Assembly (NCBI RefSeq): GCF_964199755.1
Contig: NC_133907.1
Span: forward strand, 3,973,001 to 4,037,000
DNA from: Larus michahellis
Taxonomy: Eukaryota > Chordata > Aves > Charadriiformes > Laridae
Length of the DNA: 64,000 nt
Reading direction: 5' to 3'
The notes beneath the pieces are model-generated. The model saw only the letters and a program-made list of their open reading frames with translations. It ran no database searches and had not been told where the DNA came from. Numbering within the stretch: the first letter of the stretch is position 1; each line of letters begins with the position of its first letter. Positions 31,674 to 46,600 of this stretch are shown here, piece by piece. The position numbers were made by a program, and so were the translations under genes.

Positions 31674-34600
31674 CTTGGGAAGGAAGGGAAAGTCTGCAGT
31701 GATCACTCGTGTTTAAAGCAGAAGCGTGTGGATTGAAGGCAGGGCAAGGCAGCGCTGCCCTCCTTCACCACCCACCCTTGACACATCTCACGCCGGAGGG
31801 GAGGAGGCAACAAAGGTGTGTAACAGGGCATGCCTCACGCATGGATTCCCATGTCTCAGCTGGACATCTGTAGCCAGAATATAGCACAAAGGGACAATCT
31901 ATGGTTTAACAGCAGAGTTTTAGACTCCAGACTGAATCTGTGAAGTGACACGTGGTGGGGATCACCATGCCTACGTCCTGCTGCAGTCTCAACAGCACAA
32001 GCTATTGGCTGCTGCCAGAGACAGACGCCCTCAGCCAGGTGGACCTTTGCACAGACTCAATGAAGCTAACAGGCTTCTTCGAGAGGTGGCTGATGCCCTG
32101 TGCCTGTCAGTGTTTAAGAGCTGTATGGACAATGCCTTTAAAAATTTGCTTTAACTTTTGGTCAGCCCTGGAGCGGTCGGGCAGTTGGACTCCTGCACGC
32201 ATCCCTTTGCTGGTTCTCATGGTGTACCATGAAACCAGCTCCTGGTATTTCCTATAAGCTGGTGGCATGTGATGGATGCCACCCAGAGCCATCCCCACGT
32301 CAGTCGGTGGTGGAGCAGCCTCCTTCCTTACCCTCACAACAGTCCTGCCACAATCGGAGGTCCACCGCGGGAATCTCTTCACAGCCGACCATGCCCTGTG
32401 GGTACGATGCCACCCGGAAGACATCTCTCTGGAGCTGCTGGATGTGGTCACTGTTGTCACAGATGACACGAGCAAGGGATGTCTGTCGGATCTGAGTCAG
32501 CTGCGCCGGCGTGAAGACTCCGGGATTCTCATACCAAAATCTGCAGTGGGTTGTAATCACAGCGTGACTCAGGAGTAGGAGAGGAGGACGGGGAGTGAAG
32601 CTGGGAGGAGGAGAAGAGTTCCCCTACGTCTGTGTGGCAGCACCCACACCCCTCAAAAGGAGCTTTTATTCTGGTGTCAGGCAAACACAGACTGCCCTTT
32701 TCCAAACCCATGAATCCCCATGAGCTGCTGGCCGGAGCTGCAAGGTGCCACCACCTGAAGGTAGAGGCCCTGGCAGGGGAATCCCGGGGCTCGCACAGCT
32801 CTGCTGTAGCAGGTTGGGACACGGGTGATCAATGTTCCTGCCCCAAGCACATCAACAGGCAAAGACGTGTCTTATTCACACAAGCAGCAAATAGGAATTA
32901 GAAGGAAGGTCCTGCAGACAATTTCTAGCATTTTCGGGAGACATTGGGCACATCCTCAATGGCGCCCGGAGTCCTGCAGTGAAGTGAGAATCATTAAATC
33001 AGGAAAAGACACATTGACGGCAACTGTGGCAAGTCCTTCTGCCAATGCGCTGGGCAGAGGAGACCCTTCCTCATATCGTAAGACAAGAAATAATAAAAAA
33101 TTACAGGTTTTCTTTCTCCCAGTAGGGAGCAAATCCCCCCAATCAGAATACTAAAGACGTTGGGTTGACTCCAATGATAATACCTATCTCCATCCCTCAG
33201 CCTTCTGAACTGCGTGGTTAACAGGCACATCAGTGTTGGTCCAACTCTGGTACCAGGAACAAGATCCTCCACCATCAGTGCTGGAAACAGGTCAATGTTT
33301 TTAGTAGTTCCATATAAACTGCAGGATAGAAGATAATAATAAAAAAAAAAACAACTTAAAAGACTACCGAAGAGAGGAGATAAAATAAGTCTGATAACAT
33401 CATAGGAATTTGTATGGAAGGAACTCATCTGGACAATATTTATAATGGTCTTATCTAAAAGACAATGGGATAAAGGCCTGCCTTGGAAAGAGGCAGCCAG
33501 TGCAGATAGGATGCTGTTCAGTCTCACTGGAAAATAGCTCCAAGGCTCAATCTGCTCCCAAACTACACCACAGCGGTGCCTGATGACATTCCACTCAGAA
33601 CCAGACTGATCACTTGGAGAGACCTCATTTGTCTTACCCCGTTCTTAAACCACAGCTATTACCCTTTCTTAACATCTGTGGGTAGCAATATCTGGGAAGG
33701 TTATTTGATGGGTGTCCCGGGAGGAGCAGAAACTTCTCACTGACTGATCTCCAGTCATTTTGATGCTTCCAAGTCCAAGCTACAGTACCTCCTGAGCTTT
33801 TCCCTGATCTCCAAGTTCTTTATCTCATTTCTGAGGTCCTCAAACTCCTGTGCAGACGAGAGGTTGCAGAAGACCCTGAAGTCATTGTAAGGTGGGATGC
33901 CATGGTCTCGCCCTCTCTGGATGTTGATAGCGGCCAAGTCCAACGAGACAGAGTGTGCCATGGAGAAGAGTTTCTCTGTCAGCTCCATGTTGAGGAGTTC
34001 AGAGGGGATCCGCATTTTCCCAGGAACCCCAAACAGCCCACGGAGGAGGGGGTCGATCCCACCCTCCTGTGTGATCCTGAAAGGGGAGAAGAAGGCTTTG
34101 TGCAGGGGGATGTGGCCTTGGCGGATGGGCTGGAAGGTTTCATTCAGCCGATACAGGATGGGGTTGATCAAGGTGTGCCCAAAGCGGAAGGCAGCAGTGG
34201 CAAAGGCGTTGAGAATCCCCGCATTGATGTTGGGGTTGTAGCCTTTGTACTCACCCAGCATCTTCATCCCAGCTTCCCCAAGGACCTTGGGGAGCCACTG
34301 GGCATAGGTGATGTGCTGCATCTGGGCACCCACAATCTTCCGTGCCTCATGATACAGGAGGTCTCCATCCCAGTGGGGATTGAGGGCCGACAGCTCCGTG
34401 GCAATGCGGTTGTGCTCCCTGAACCAAAGCGTGTGCATGGCTGTGAGACCCAGCTGCTCGTTGGCACGGTGGTCTCCTGCCAGGAAGCACGGCACGGGGC
34501 TCTCGTTCTCATCTCTCATGCACTCAGTGGGTGGCCCTACAGCAAAGGGAAGGAGATGCTTCCCCGAGCTCGGCACAACTTGCCCTTGCTTCAGCAGCCC

Positions 34601-37600
34601 GTTTTGGCTGCTCAGATCCCGCAGCTCCTGCGACTCCTGCTCTGTGCTGCCGTAAACATTGGAGGCATCGATGTAAGATGTCAAGTGGTTGATCTGCTCC
34701 CTGGCATATACGGAGTTCATCAGCAGGGAGGTCATCCCGCTGCCGCACACGGGACTCGAGCGGACAAAGAACATGCAGCGCCCATTCCTCACGCGGGGGT
34801 CGTTAGCAGGGACCATGACGGAGAAGCAAGGCGGGTCGTTGCTGCACACCTGGCTGCAGGGTGCTCCATCTGAGAAGCGGGACATGCTAATGGCTGCCAC
34901 CGTCTGGTCCATGTCGTGGTCCAGAAACTGGCCCCACTGCATGAGCATGTGCGTGAATTGGTCATCGGGGGTGATGGTCTCAGTCCCGACCATGGCGGTG
35001 GAGACGAGGCGGGGTAGAGGAAGGGGCAGGTCCCTGGCATCTTCTGCCAAGGAAAATCCCCGGGGGAGGTTAAATCCATTCTGGTAGGCGGGTTTGAGGA
35101 GCCTCTGGAAGGCTGTGAGAGACGCACCCCACATCGGGTGCTGGAGGTTGTTGCAAGACCCATCGTGGGTCCTGTACTTCTTGTGGAAGCAGATATCGGA
35201 GCAGTTCGGCGTGCGGCGGTGGGCAGAGCAGCCCGACAGGTTGGCAATCATGTTCAGGTAGTGAGGGGACACCAAGTCGTTGTAGCGATAGCCTGCCAAG
35301 GAAAAGGCAAAGCACCAGGTCAGACCACGGCCGCTGTAGTCACCCGGTTCCTACCACCCCGTTCAGGGCTCTGTGTGAAACCCGCTGCCGGGACTGTCAG
35401 GGTGGACAAGGGAAGGCCAGGTGCCTGATTGTGGTGTTGCTATGGAATTTATGGAATAAATGACGCATGGCATCGCCAACAGGCCCACAGAGAAGAAAAG
35501 AAGGGGAAAAGAGTTTAGTACAAACTGCACAGAGGTGGAAACCAGAAATGTTGTGACTTGCAGACCAAACTGTGGGGATGGTCTTGATCTGTTGGTCTCT
35601 TGGTCTCGGGTTTATTTTACATCTGGGTTATTACTGCCGCCTCGAGCACCATTGACCATCCAAACCCTACGTGACGAGCAGCAGGGAAACCGTGGGTGAC
35701 TGCCAGGGCGACACGCCATGCGAAAGCGCTGAATAATGCCGCACTGTGCAGATGCTGACAGAGCAACGAGGAGGAGAGGCTGGCCGTCCGACCAGCCCAG
35801 GCGAGGCCGGCAGCCCGGAGAGAGACTCCTCGCAGCCTGGAATACATCCAGGCAGGCAAAAATATTCACGGGCCCCAAATGTACATGCCTGCTACACGAT
35901 GACTCACACGTATAGGTGGAAACACGGAGTGCACAGGAATGTCTGTCGTATATAAAGGAAATCTCAGCTAGCAAGCTTTGGAGTCCAGCTGCTGGATGCT
36001 TGGCCCTCACTAGGTGGTTTTGGTGTTGCATTGCTTTGTTGCTTGCTATCCTGCCTCGATAAAAGGAAGCTGAGTGCCTGGAACCCATGTGAGTTTGTAG
36101 CTAAGAGGTCAAAGTAGCACAAAGACAGAGGAGAAAGTCAGGAGTGATATTCCCTTTCCCCTGTTACAGCACCCAAATACTCCAGAGTTTTCAGTATTAT
36201 TCCCATTGCCAGTTGGAGGGCAGGAAGCATCCCTGACCACGATGCTGAGGGACTGAACCCCAGATCCACAAAGGTACCCCTTTGTGAGTTAGATGGTTAA
36301 ATATTTTTAAAGATTAGGGCTTTCACAGCCAGTCAAGTAATCTTTAGCAAAACGGGGAACCGAACCACTTTGCTGAGTACCGCGTAACCTCTGGCCCAGC
36401 CCTCAGGCTGGTATGAAACCCATGAGACGGAAGAGAGCATTGCAACCCAGACAGCACGTTTCTAGACATACCCCAAACTGCGCTTTTTAAACTTCCTGGA
36501 TATTTACACATGGTGTTTTAATTTGATCCTACGCACAAAGTTAAGAAGGGGAATGGAATCTCTCCTACCTGTGACATTCATATCCACGATCAGACCCTGT
36601 TGCACGTGTTCCTGAATCAGCTGCAAGGTCCTTTCAAAGATCTCACCCGCCCTGGCTGTTTCAAGGGTGTAGGGGTCCCGGGGGTAACGGAAAAGGGCCA
36701 GCAAGTCATTGGGCGTCTTGGGGCGTCTGTTTCAAGGAGTTAGAAGTGATGCGGGAACGTTAACATAAATCGACTCTGTTCAGGGCAACGAGACTCTACA
36801 GGCAGCGAGAGCCAGGCTCTGAGCCTGGGCTGGTCCTCGACCCCCAAAACCAGAGCATAAGACCAACGGGGCTTGCCGGCATATCGCAGATGGTTAAAGA
36901 AAGGGTATTCTTCCTCAGGAAAACACACGTATTTAATTTCCTCAGCCTCTCTGTTTTCTTCTGCTATAGTAATTTATTTTTCACTTTTCAACAGCTGAAA
37001 CCCAGAGGTTTTAGGCTTAATACAAACTGTCTTCCTTTTCAATAAAAACATATATTGGGGTGGAAGAGGGGGGAATTACCATTCACTCGGGAAGTCATTT
37101 TTCATCGAGGAAATGATTAGAATTATTATATTATTATTTCTGTTCACCCTACACAAAGTCAGTTGCATTTATAAAACGACTACGCTGATTGTTTTCTTTT
37201 CTATGCGCTGTCTCTGGAGCCAGCTCCAGCTGACAAAACGTACATTGCAGATACAAGTGACATAAGAGGCGATATCTGTGTATCGGATTTCTCCAGAATC
37301 CCAAATGCCTGTTATGAAGCTCTATCACACCCTCACATCTACGTGGTGCAGCTTCAACCTCCGATACCCCAAACAATACTGTAGCTTTCATTTGCGGATT
37401 GTCAACGATAAAATGAGACATGAGAAAGCTTCGTTGTCTCTTTTTTTTTTAATCCCTTTTCTGCTTCAAGTCTCAGGTCACAGCGTTTCACGCACTTACT
37501 TGCTAAACAGCTCGGTGCGCGTTGAATTGATGGCGTGGTCCACGCTGCTGATGGCTTCCCGTATCGACGTGGCTACAAACGTGTCACCGCTCCGACCCAC

Positions 37601-40600
37601 ATCCGTGGCTTTCCAAAGCAGAAAGAAAGAACAAAAAAATTATAAATTTACTTTGATATTAATTTGCCTTCCAAGCTCAAAAGCATCTGTGTACAAGCCT
37701 ACGAATAACTCCACGGCAGGTCAAACTCCGTTTCCATTTGCAACATAAACATCAGTGATTTATTTTATTTTTTTTTTAAATAGATATTCTGAAGAAGAAA
37801 TCAGCTGCCTGAAAAAGAAGGTGACGTTTTCCGGAGATGGCTATGGCATACATATTCAGAGTTTGCTCCTGTACAGCTTTGCAAATAAATGCCTGCTTTG
37901 GTTGGTGGTTAAACTGGAAAAAGAAGATGTAAAAAATCACAGCGGGTTAACCCAAAACAATGTATTTCCTTCCCACGAAAGAAACTTTGAAAATTCATGA
38001 CATTGATTTGAACTTATTGCTCATACAATAATTTTCCATTTGTGGAACACTTCTAATTCAGTTCAACTTTAGCATTAGCACATCAGATACATCGTTTTAA
38101 AACAAAAAAGAAAGCTTCTGTTTGAATATCTTCAGAAGGAAACACACAAATTCTTAAAAATTGCTACAGAATGCATTTTTTAAGCCAGGGCCTTTGTCCC
38201 AGCTGAACAAACCAGCTCCCGTATGGCTACCGGCGTTTGCAATAGCCAGCTGGAAAATGAGCTACCAATCAAGAATAAATCACAGAAATTACCTTAGGAA
38301 TAATTTCAAACAACGAAGACATTTCAATTATTCTCAGCTCCTCGCATACAATTCCTGTACAAAAAAATGACTCTAAATTCACCTAACAAGCTACTCACTA
38401 TTCACGCTGGTTATTCCTGCGTGCTTGAGGAATAGCCCTCCACTTAAATTTTTAACCTTATTGCTTGCCTTTGATTTTTTTCCTGTGTCGGTTCGTCCTT
38501 ACCCTTTAAGAAGGACAATTTCCACTCTCGACCTCTGGTTTGAGTAGAAGAGGAGCGCTACGCCTCTGCATTCATCACAGCTCCCCTAACGCACGGAGCG
38601 GTAGCTTGAAATCGAGCGACTCATTTCCCACCCCCAAGGGACCCAGCGAACATTTAAAACCCCGTATTTGCAGCGACAACGTTGTTCTCCTCCTCCCTCC
38701 CCCGGCGTGCGAGGGTACAGTTAGACGGTGACTTGTGAGCGTGTTGGCACATCTTAATAAGTTTCTCCCTCCCAGCAGAGGCAGTAACTACACGCATGCC
38801 GACAGCTTGGCGTGCAGGAGGTGGTTTAAGACACCACCTTTGGCTTTACAGGGAGAAACTCAAGAAGAACGTGGCCAGCAGGTGGAGGGAGGTCATCCTC
38901 CCCCTCTGCCCTGCCCTGGGGAGGCCACATCTGGAGCACTGGGCCCAGCTCTGGGCTCCCCAGTTCCAGAAGGACAGGGAACTGCTGGAGAAGGGACAGC
39001 AAAGGGCTGCCAAGATGGTGAGGGGACTGGAACACCTCTCTTATGAAGAAAGGCTGAGGGATTTGGGTCTCTTCAATCTGGAAAAAAGACGGCTGAGGAG
39101 GGATCTTATCAACACTTAAAAATACTGAAAGGGGGGGTGTCAGGAGGATGGGGCCAGGCTCTTCTCAGTGGTGCCCGGCGACAGGACAAGAGGTAACGGG
39201 CACAAACTTGACCATGGGAAGTTCCATCCCAACACGAGGAGGAACTTCTTTGCTGTGAGGGTGGCAGAGCCCTGGCACAGGCTGCCCCGAGAGGTGGTGG
39301 AGTCTCCGTCTCTGGAGACATCCCAACCCCGCCTGGACGCGTTCCTGTGCCACCTGCTCTGGGTGACCCTGCTCTGGCAGGGGGTTGGAGGAGATGATCT
39401 CCAGAGGTCCCTTCCGACCCTGTGATTCTATGATTCTATGAAACTGCAGCTCAGCCGAGAGAACAGCGAGGACCAGTTGGGAGGTGCATGGGCTACACAA
39501 CTCATCAACGCCCGCGAGGGACCAGGCTGCAAAGAAGCTAAAGAAATAAGAGAGTTGTCCGTTCCAAGTGTAGGCATCATCACAGCTATAGGCCCTCCTT
39601 ACAGGAGAGCAGGAAGGAGACTCAGGAGGAGCACAGGAGATGATACCCTACCGGTGATGGTGAGCTGCATAGCGCTGGAGGTGAAGCCAAAAGGGTTTCT
39701 TGCTATGCACTCGTATCTGCCCTGGTCAGCCACGCCGAGGTCTTGAATGGAGAGGGTCCCGTCTTGGCTTATGTGGAACTTGCCACTCTCTGTGATCTGG
39801 ATACCCTCCTGTTGCACCATCAAAAGACAGAAAACGTGTCAGGGTACGGAAAGCTTCCCACCATCCCAGCCTTCAGCCTGTTCAGCAAACCCGCAGGCAG
39901 ATGCGATGAACTAATGTGTCCACCAGATGTTAGCATTGCTCTTTCCAGAGAAACCAGAAAGGCATCCGAGGACATCTGCTCCTGCCCGAACCCCCTGCGA
40001 GGAGGTCCTTGGCTCAGCTCCTTCACCCTGGTCCACCTCCAGGCACTCACTGCGGGGCACAGACACCCCACGCCTTTCTCCGAACTTCTTACAGATGGGC
40101 TGGCTGGAGCGCGCCCTGTGCCCTGATGTTGTCATAGAAGTTCCATGGCACATAAAAGAGGCTAAATGTCTTCAGTTTTGGGACAACCTGAAACCAACAG
40201 AGTTTTGTTGGCCTTGAACTGCAGGTACCAGCTTTTGCTGGCTCTGGGCAGGATCGTGATCAAAGTGCTGCGAGCAGCAGCACACTCAAACCCGACCTCT
40301 CAATTGGGCTGGTGGCAGAAGTGGCTTCAGGTTTCACTTTTTTATTCTCCTGTTCCTTAACATCTTCCTGCTGCCCTGCCCCCATCTAATGTTTACTGTG
40401 CTGCCCTGCCAGGCTCTTTTCTTCTGCTCCCGATGTTGGTTGGAGCCCAAGGCAAGCTGCAAGGTCACCTCCCACGAGACCCTCTGCGGGGTAACTGAGG
40501 CTCCAGCATTTTCCCCCAATTTGTTCTGTGCCTGACCGTGCTCGCAGGCAGGGCAGGTCCCAGGGAAGGTCCCAGGTATTGTACTACGGCACAGCAGGAA

Positions 40601-43600
40601 AATGTCTAAAGAGCTTCATCTAATGAATTCTTGAAAAGAGCAGTGAGGCTGCAGATCGTGGCCTTGCCCCATCAAAGCTGGAGCCAACCATCATCCTCCA
40701 GTTCCACATATGGGAACGCTGGAAATAAGGACCAACTACTCAGGAAAAAAAAAAAATTTACATTTTTTTCCAGGAATAGTCAATCAAGCGTTTCTAATAT
40801 CCTGGACAGCCACTGGCTTCAAGTTACTCGTTTGGAAGAAAGAACAAGAGAAAACAGGAATGTGCATTGCAAGGCTTCGAGCCTGAGAAAGAGCAACATT
40901 CTTTCAGATCATTAAAAAACCCAAATCAGTGGAAATGTTGGTCCTTAAATTTTCATCAAACACAATTTCTTCCATGTGTATTGCACGAAGGGATTTAACT
41001 AGTTGAGCCGGGAGAGGTGTTTAACGCGAGAGTTGTCTAAAGTCCCCAGGGAGGAGCCATCCTGCTTCCCGGTGACAGTTGAGTACTCGATTCACCTCTT
41101 ACCTTGACCCAGGTTATGGTGGGCCGCGGATCTCCTTGGGCAGCGCAGGTAATCGTGACGTCCTGGCCTGTCTCTGCCACCACGTCTTGGGGGGGATGAA
41201 GGAACACGGGTATCACTGTGCAACACGGGGAGGGGGGGAAAGTCACAAGTGCAAGAAATGCATCAAGGAAAAGAGAGAAATCGGCGTGCAAAACATCTCA
41301 GCACGGGGACACCAGAGCTGCTGGGGCTCCTCCTGCCGCTGCAAGGGCTCTTCAAAGGGTGTCAAGTTCACCCGTGCTCTCTGTCTCTCCACCAAGTCCT
41401 GTGTAATTTACGGTCATTATTTTCTGCTCCTGTGTGTCTCTACTTGGGGCAATCACATAGGAATGTGCTGGGTTCTCTGTCATTTAAAATCTTTAATTCA
41501 AAGGCTTTCTAGAAAAGATGCTGTAGCTGAAACAGGGATCGTGAACCGATCCAGCAGGAGGCTCTCCAGCAAGCGTTAGTCAGGTTACCTGAAATAACTA
41601 TATTGATCCTGCTGTGAAAGATTCAACTAAACTATTCTGTGAATTCTGTGCTTGAAGCATCACTAATTTCGCGTTTCTAGCTAGTTTCCTTCCCTCCAGT
41701 TTACCGCTAGTAAAACTCCGCCATGTTTGCGAACGAGCAGGGACGTTTGCTTGTTCAGAACGATTATTTATATGGAAGCGAAAAAGAAAATTAAAATATG
41801 AAAGCATTCCTGTGTAACTTGTATTTTACAGAGGCTTGACTTTAGAATACCCAAATTTAGGTTGAACCTATGACCTGGTAGCTAATGTTTAAGACAAATG
41901 TATCCAGAGCCAGAGTTAAATCTTCCTGAGAAGGAAACGTTTTGTTTTGCAGAATATTTCCTTTAAAAAAGAACGTTACAATTCATTCTGTAGGAAAGCC
42001 AAAATTTAAAAATAGCAAAAGCAAGATTACTAAGAATTTAGTACAATTTTTTGTAAAGCCTCTGACGAAAATCCTTTTCTTTTCCTTTACCGAACTAATT
42101 TTCTTAATAACAACTCCCAAACTCATTAAAGGGACGCATTTTTCACTCAAACTGGCCAGGTATCAGGGCTCACCTGATGGGCTTTAAAGGCCGTTTCTGA
42201 TCACAGAAGCCCAGGTGCTTATTCGTGCAGATGCCAACCGATACCATCCCCTTCCCTGGCCACACCAGAGGAGTTTCCCTCCCACGGTTATACTTTTTCC
42301 AGACTACCAGATACGTTTCCACGGAAAACTGAAGCGGCTTCTTCCAATTTACAAATCTTGGCACTCTGGAAACCTCTTTAAAGTTTCCCACCAACTGATG
42401 GAGCTCTCGTGGCTTGACGTCTTCTCCCAGGGAAATGCAAAAGCCCATCCCATAGGAACCAGGGCGAGTCCCTGCCTTGTCAGACAGTCTGTTATTTACC
42501 GTAACGTTAAATTAATGACACACATTCGCCAGCCCTAATTCCCCACAGCCTCACCAGCGTACCTCGTGGGGTCACCGACAGCTGTACCGGCAGGGTCCTC
42601 ACTCCGATGGCGCTGATGGCATGGCATTCGTACTGCCCTTGGTCATGCAAAGCAACCCTCATCACCCGCAGGGTACCCGTGGAGAGGACGCTGTGCCTCC
42701 GGTCATTCGGCAGTGGCCCACCTGGTCAAACAAGCAGCGTGATTTGTTAATTGTCAGTGAGATTTCTCTTCCCGTCCCTGGAGGTATCTGTGAGAGTTCA
42801 AAATTTCATTTCCTTCCCAACATGACATCAGCCACCCTGAAATACCATCTTCGTCTTGCTAAGTGAGGAACAGGACAGATGCTGCTCTTCCCACACCCAG
42901 GATCATGACTGAGTTGTCTAAGTAACTGGAAAGGAGCTGGTACCCTTTTTCTTTCCTCGTAAGCCTTTTCTTAGTGCAAATCGCAGATTTACTGACACCT
43001 GATGGAGAGAGAATCTGTGTTCAATTACCCAAACATCTAGCATTGTCTTTTTTAATTTGGTATTTCCATTTCCTTTGGTTTGGAAACTGCGTTGTTTCAA
43101 TATTTCCTCTATGTAAGGAGAAAAGTTCAAAATTAAACTGCTTTACCAAACCCAAACAAAATTATTAGAACTTCTCCGTTTAGTGATTTTTTTTTTTTTT
43201 TTAATATTCCATTTTTCCTCCAAATAAGGGCTCTATTTATTCATCCCAAATACCAAAAGGAATCTGAGTCCTCCCCACGCTGTCAAAAGTGGCTTTGAGA
43301 ATGAGCCATGCTCCATCACTTCTCCTCTTGTTCTGCTCTTAGCATGCCCTCTGTGGAAGCACTGAAAGCCTGGTTGATCTTTGGATTGCTGCGGGACCCA
43401 GCAAACCTGGTTACAAAGCAGTTATTAACCTTACTTCTTGTCACTGTGCTCTTTCCACATCTCTAAGAGATACTTTCTGTAATCTGGGCAGCGGAGGCAA
43501 ACAGGTTAAAGGAGATGGAGAACACGCTGGTGGAGGAGAATTTCAGCTGGACCTTCTTAACTCCGCGTCAGGGCTATTGCTGTGGAAGCTGGAAAACAAT

Positions 43601-46600
43601 AGCCATGAATTCTCCGCAGCACTAAACCATTAATTATGGCTTGTGAAGCATAAGGAAAAGCTGGAGGGCCAAGCGTTATTGGCTTCTGTCCCAGAAAGTG
43701 CTGGATGGGATCAGTCCAGTGAAGCCAGCGCTAACAATCATCCGAGACTTTAAAAGTTCACCACCACCTGTTGGCCCAAAGTGGTTTTTCCTAAGCTAAA
43801 AGGAACCTCAGAGGTGTGTCAGTGGTGAACGGAGCTCTCCCGCAATGCACTCCCCAAGAGCAGCAAATCAATGACAATGACGGAGAGCTGGTACATGGCC
43901 ATACCCACCGCCTTGGGAGTGTCCAGACCCTGCCTTTTCAAAGGAGGTAGGAAGCCACCGCAGGAGGAAGCTTGAGGCTTTCCGTGGGTTTCATGCTGAT
44001 GAAAAACAGCACACTCCTTCCTTCTGACATGATGACTTAGTGTGTTAAAGACCTAAGAGGCTCCTTCCTCAGTGCTTAGCATCATCCTTGGTGATCTACG
44101 ACATACCTCCTAGTGTGACTAGGTCTGTGCTGACCACCATCTGTCCTGTGCCACCACTGCAAGTCATCGCCCTGGACCAGCAGCTTGTCTGTCCTCACCC
44201 GCACCCCGTGGATGGTAGCACAGAAAAGAAAGAAAGCCTGAGTCAAGTGAGGCCATACCTGCCCTCGTCCAGGCAATGACAGGTGGAGGGTGACCCTCAG
44301 CAGAGCAGGGGAAATCCACACTTTGTCCCTCAGTCACTGTCTGATCAGTGGGGATGAGGAGAAACCTGGGAGAATCTGGAGGGGAAAGCAATGACTGAGC
44401 AGCAGCAAAGACCCAGGCAACAAGCTCGGGTTAATTCTTAGTTCATGGGGACAGAACCAGCCACAGGGCTTAAATACAGCACTTTATCCCAGAAATTTCA
44501 TCAGCCTGAGACTCCTCACCTTGCACTATGATCCTTGCTGTCGCCTGGATGGATCCCTCGGTGTTGCTGGCATTGCAGTTGTACTGTCCTTGGTCCGAGA
44601 AGGTGACGTTCTGAATGAAGAGTCCTCCAGAGCTGGTGATAGTGAAACGGGAATCCTGCGGTAAAGGAGAGCCTGTGCCAAGGGTCCAACTGATGCGAGG
44701 GTGGGGGTGCCCAGAGACCCCACACTCCAAGGTGACGCTTTCCCCAATCAGCACTTCAGTGTTCTGCGGCTGGATCACAAAAGTGGGCTTGGCTGCAAGG
44801 AAACAAGTGCTTCAGAAACCAGAAGCCCTACTGCCTCCTCAGCTGTGGGCAGAAATTGCTTGGACTCCTCATGCAGCCCAGCTAGCGGCCACCCGGCTCT
44901 TCCCTGACCTCCAAATCCTTCATGTGAGAACTCCCCCAGTGCTGCTACTTCCTACCACGTCCCCAAGCTGGTCACTTAGTGCTGGAGCACCCCCAGTACC
45001 TGTGTCCCCTTCACCCTTGATACCTCTGTCACGCAGAATTCATCCCAGCCTCCAAACTCTCTCCCCAGCCCCAAATTACCTTCAATCTCTAAACCCCCAG
45101 TTTCCCACTCCCATGAAGGAACCCCCTAAAGCTCAGACCACACTACACCGTTACCCACTCTCTTCCCAACCCGAGATGCGCCTACAAGAGGTGCACAAGA
45201 CTCAATTACATGGGGTGCCAAAATAGCGCAGAACGACTTCTTGTGTCTTGACCTCCCCAGCTATGTTCTTGGCCATGCACTGGTAGACGCCTTTGTCCGA
45301 CTCCTTGGTATTCTGGATCATCAAGGTACCGTCTTGCAACAGGTTCAGGCGACTGTCATCTTTCATGTCAATCTCGTTACTGAAAAACAACCACAAACAA
45401 GCAAAATACAAAAGGAGTAAAGACTGGTGGTGGTCTTCCCCCGCGCTGCTGGGGGAGCGGTGGGGCTTTGCGTGCATTGCAGTAGGTTGGTGTTCCTTGG
45501 AGCTATTCTGAGACTTCATGAAATTTATAGCAAGAGTTATGATTTACAGCACTGAGCTCCGGCTCCAGCTCCGGTTTACTCCCTGGGTGAGCTACTTTTC
45601 CTCTCACCACTAATGACATAAAACATTTACAGCCCATCGGGAGAGCATACTGTTCCCATGCAACAGCATCATTGCCATTGTCAGGGCATCTAGGCCCAGA
45701 AAGCTTGTTCTCATTATTTACTAAGTGCAAATATAATAATGAATTAATACTGTTATTGTGTGCAGACGTTTCTATTCGAAAGGGCTCAAAGGCCTCAGGG
45801 GGGCAAAAAGCTCTGAGTAAGTCACTGTGGGACCCCAACACAGCTTGGACTCCAACCCAACCCGAGAGCTGTGAAATATCTTCTTTCTTTCTACAATGAC
45901 CTGCGACTCCTGGATCCCAGCCCGCGGCAGAAGGTCCCACTGCTGCATCCCATTTGTCCCAGCACGAAGGAATCTTGGATGGCTGCAGATGATTGAAGAG
46001 GGAGAAGGGACCTCTCTCCCCCTAGGACAAAGGCTGAATCCACTATGCAAACTAATATGCTTGCTGGGCATTTATTTAATTCCCCTGATGTCTCCTCACT
46101 CTAGTCATATCTCGTTTGTGGAACATTTATTATCATTACCCCTCTTACAATGCTATTTTTGGGAGCCTGCCAGCATTTCCCTAACAAAACCTTCCTTCCA
46201 GGGGACTTAACTCAGCCATAAACTTTTGCTCTGTGCTGAAACTCTGCCTGGTGGGGAGTTAGCTGAAGAAGCATACATCGATCATTTTTATTAATAACCG
46301 AGCCCTATTCAGGCTCCCACAGACAAGAAGCTCGTAAAGCAGCAAAGTTACTTCACTTCCACAGTGGGCAACTGCTTGAGCACAGAATATTTTATTGTGC
46401 AGCATTTCCCAGAAACAATTTAGCATCTAGCGTAGCCATGTATTTTGTCAGCGTTGCTGTATAGAATGATAATCCATACGCTGCTTTGCAAGGTCTGTCT
46501 TTCAGCGGAGCACAGTGATTTTTCCCTTTGAAAAAAAGCCATTCTCCCGGCCTGCTAGGCCTTCAGTGAGAAAAACCTAGAGACTAGCAGCATTTCAGCA

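Noticed and set aside
33902-34873. Long plus-strand open frame of more than 300 codons
   Set aside because: It lies exactly opposite the large peroxidase exon. Its translation is the mirror of a conserved coding strand and has no domain of its own.
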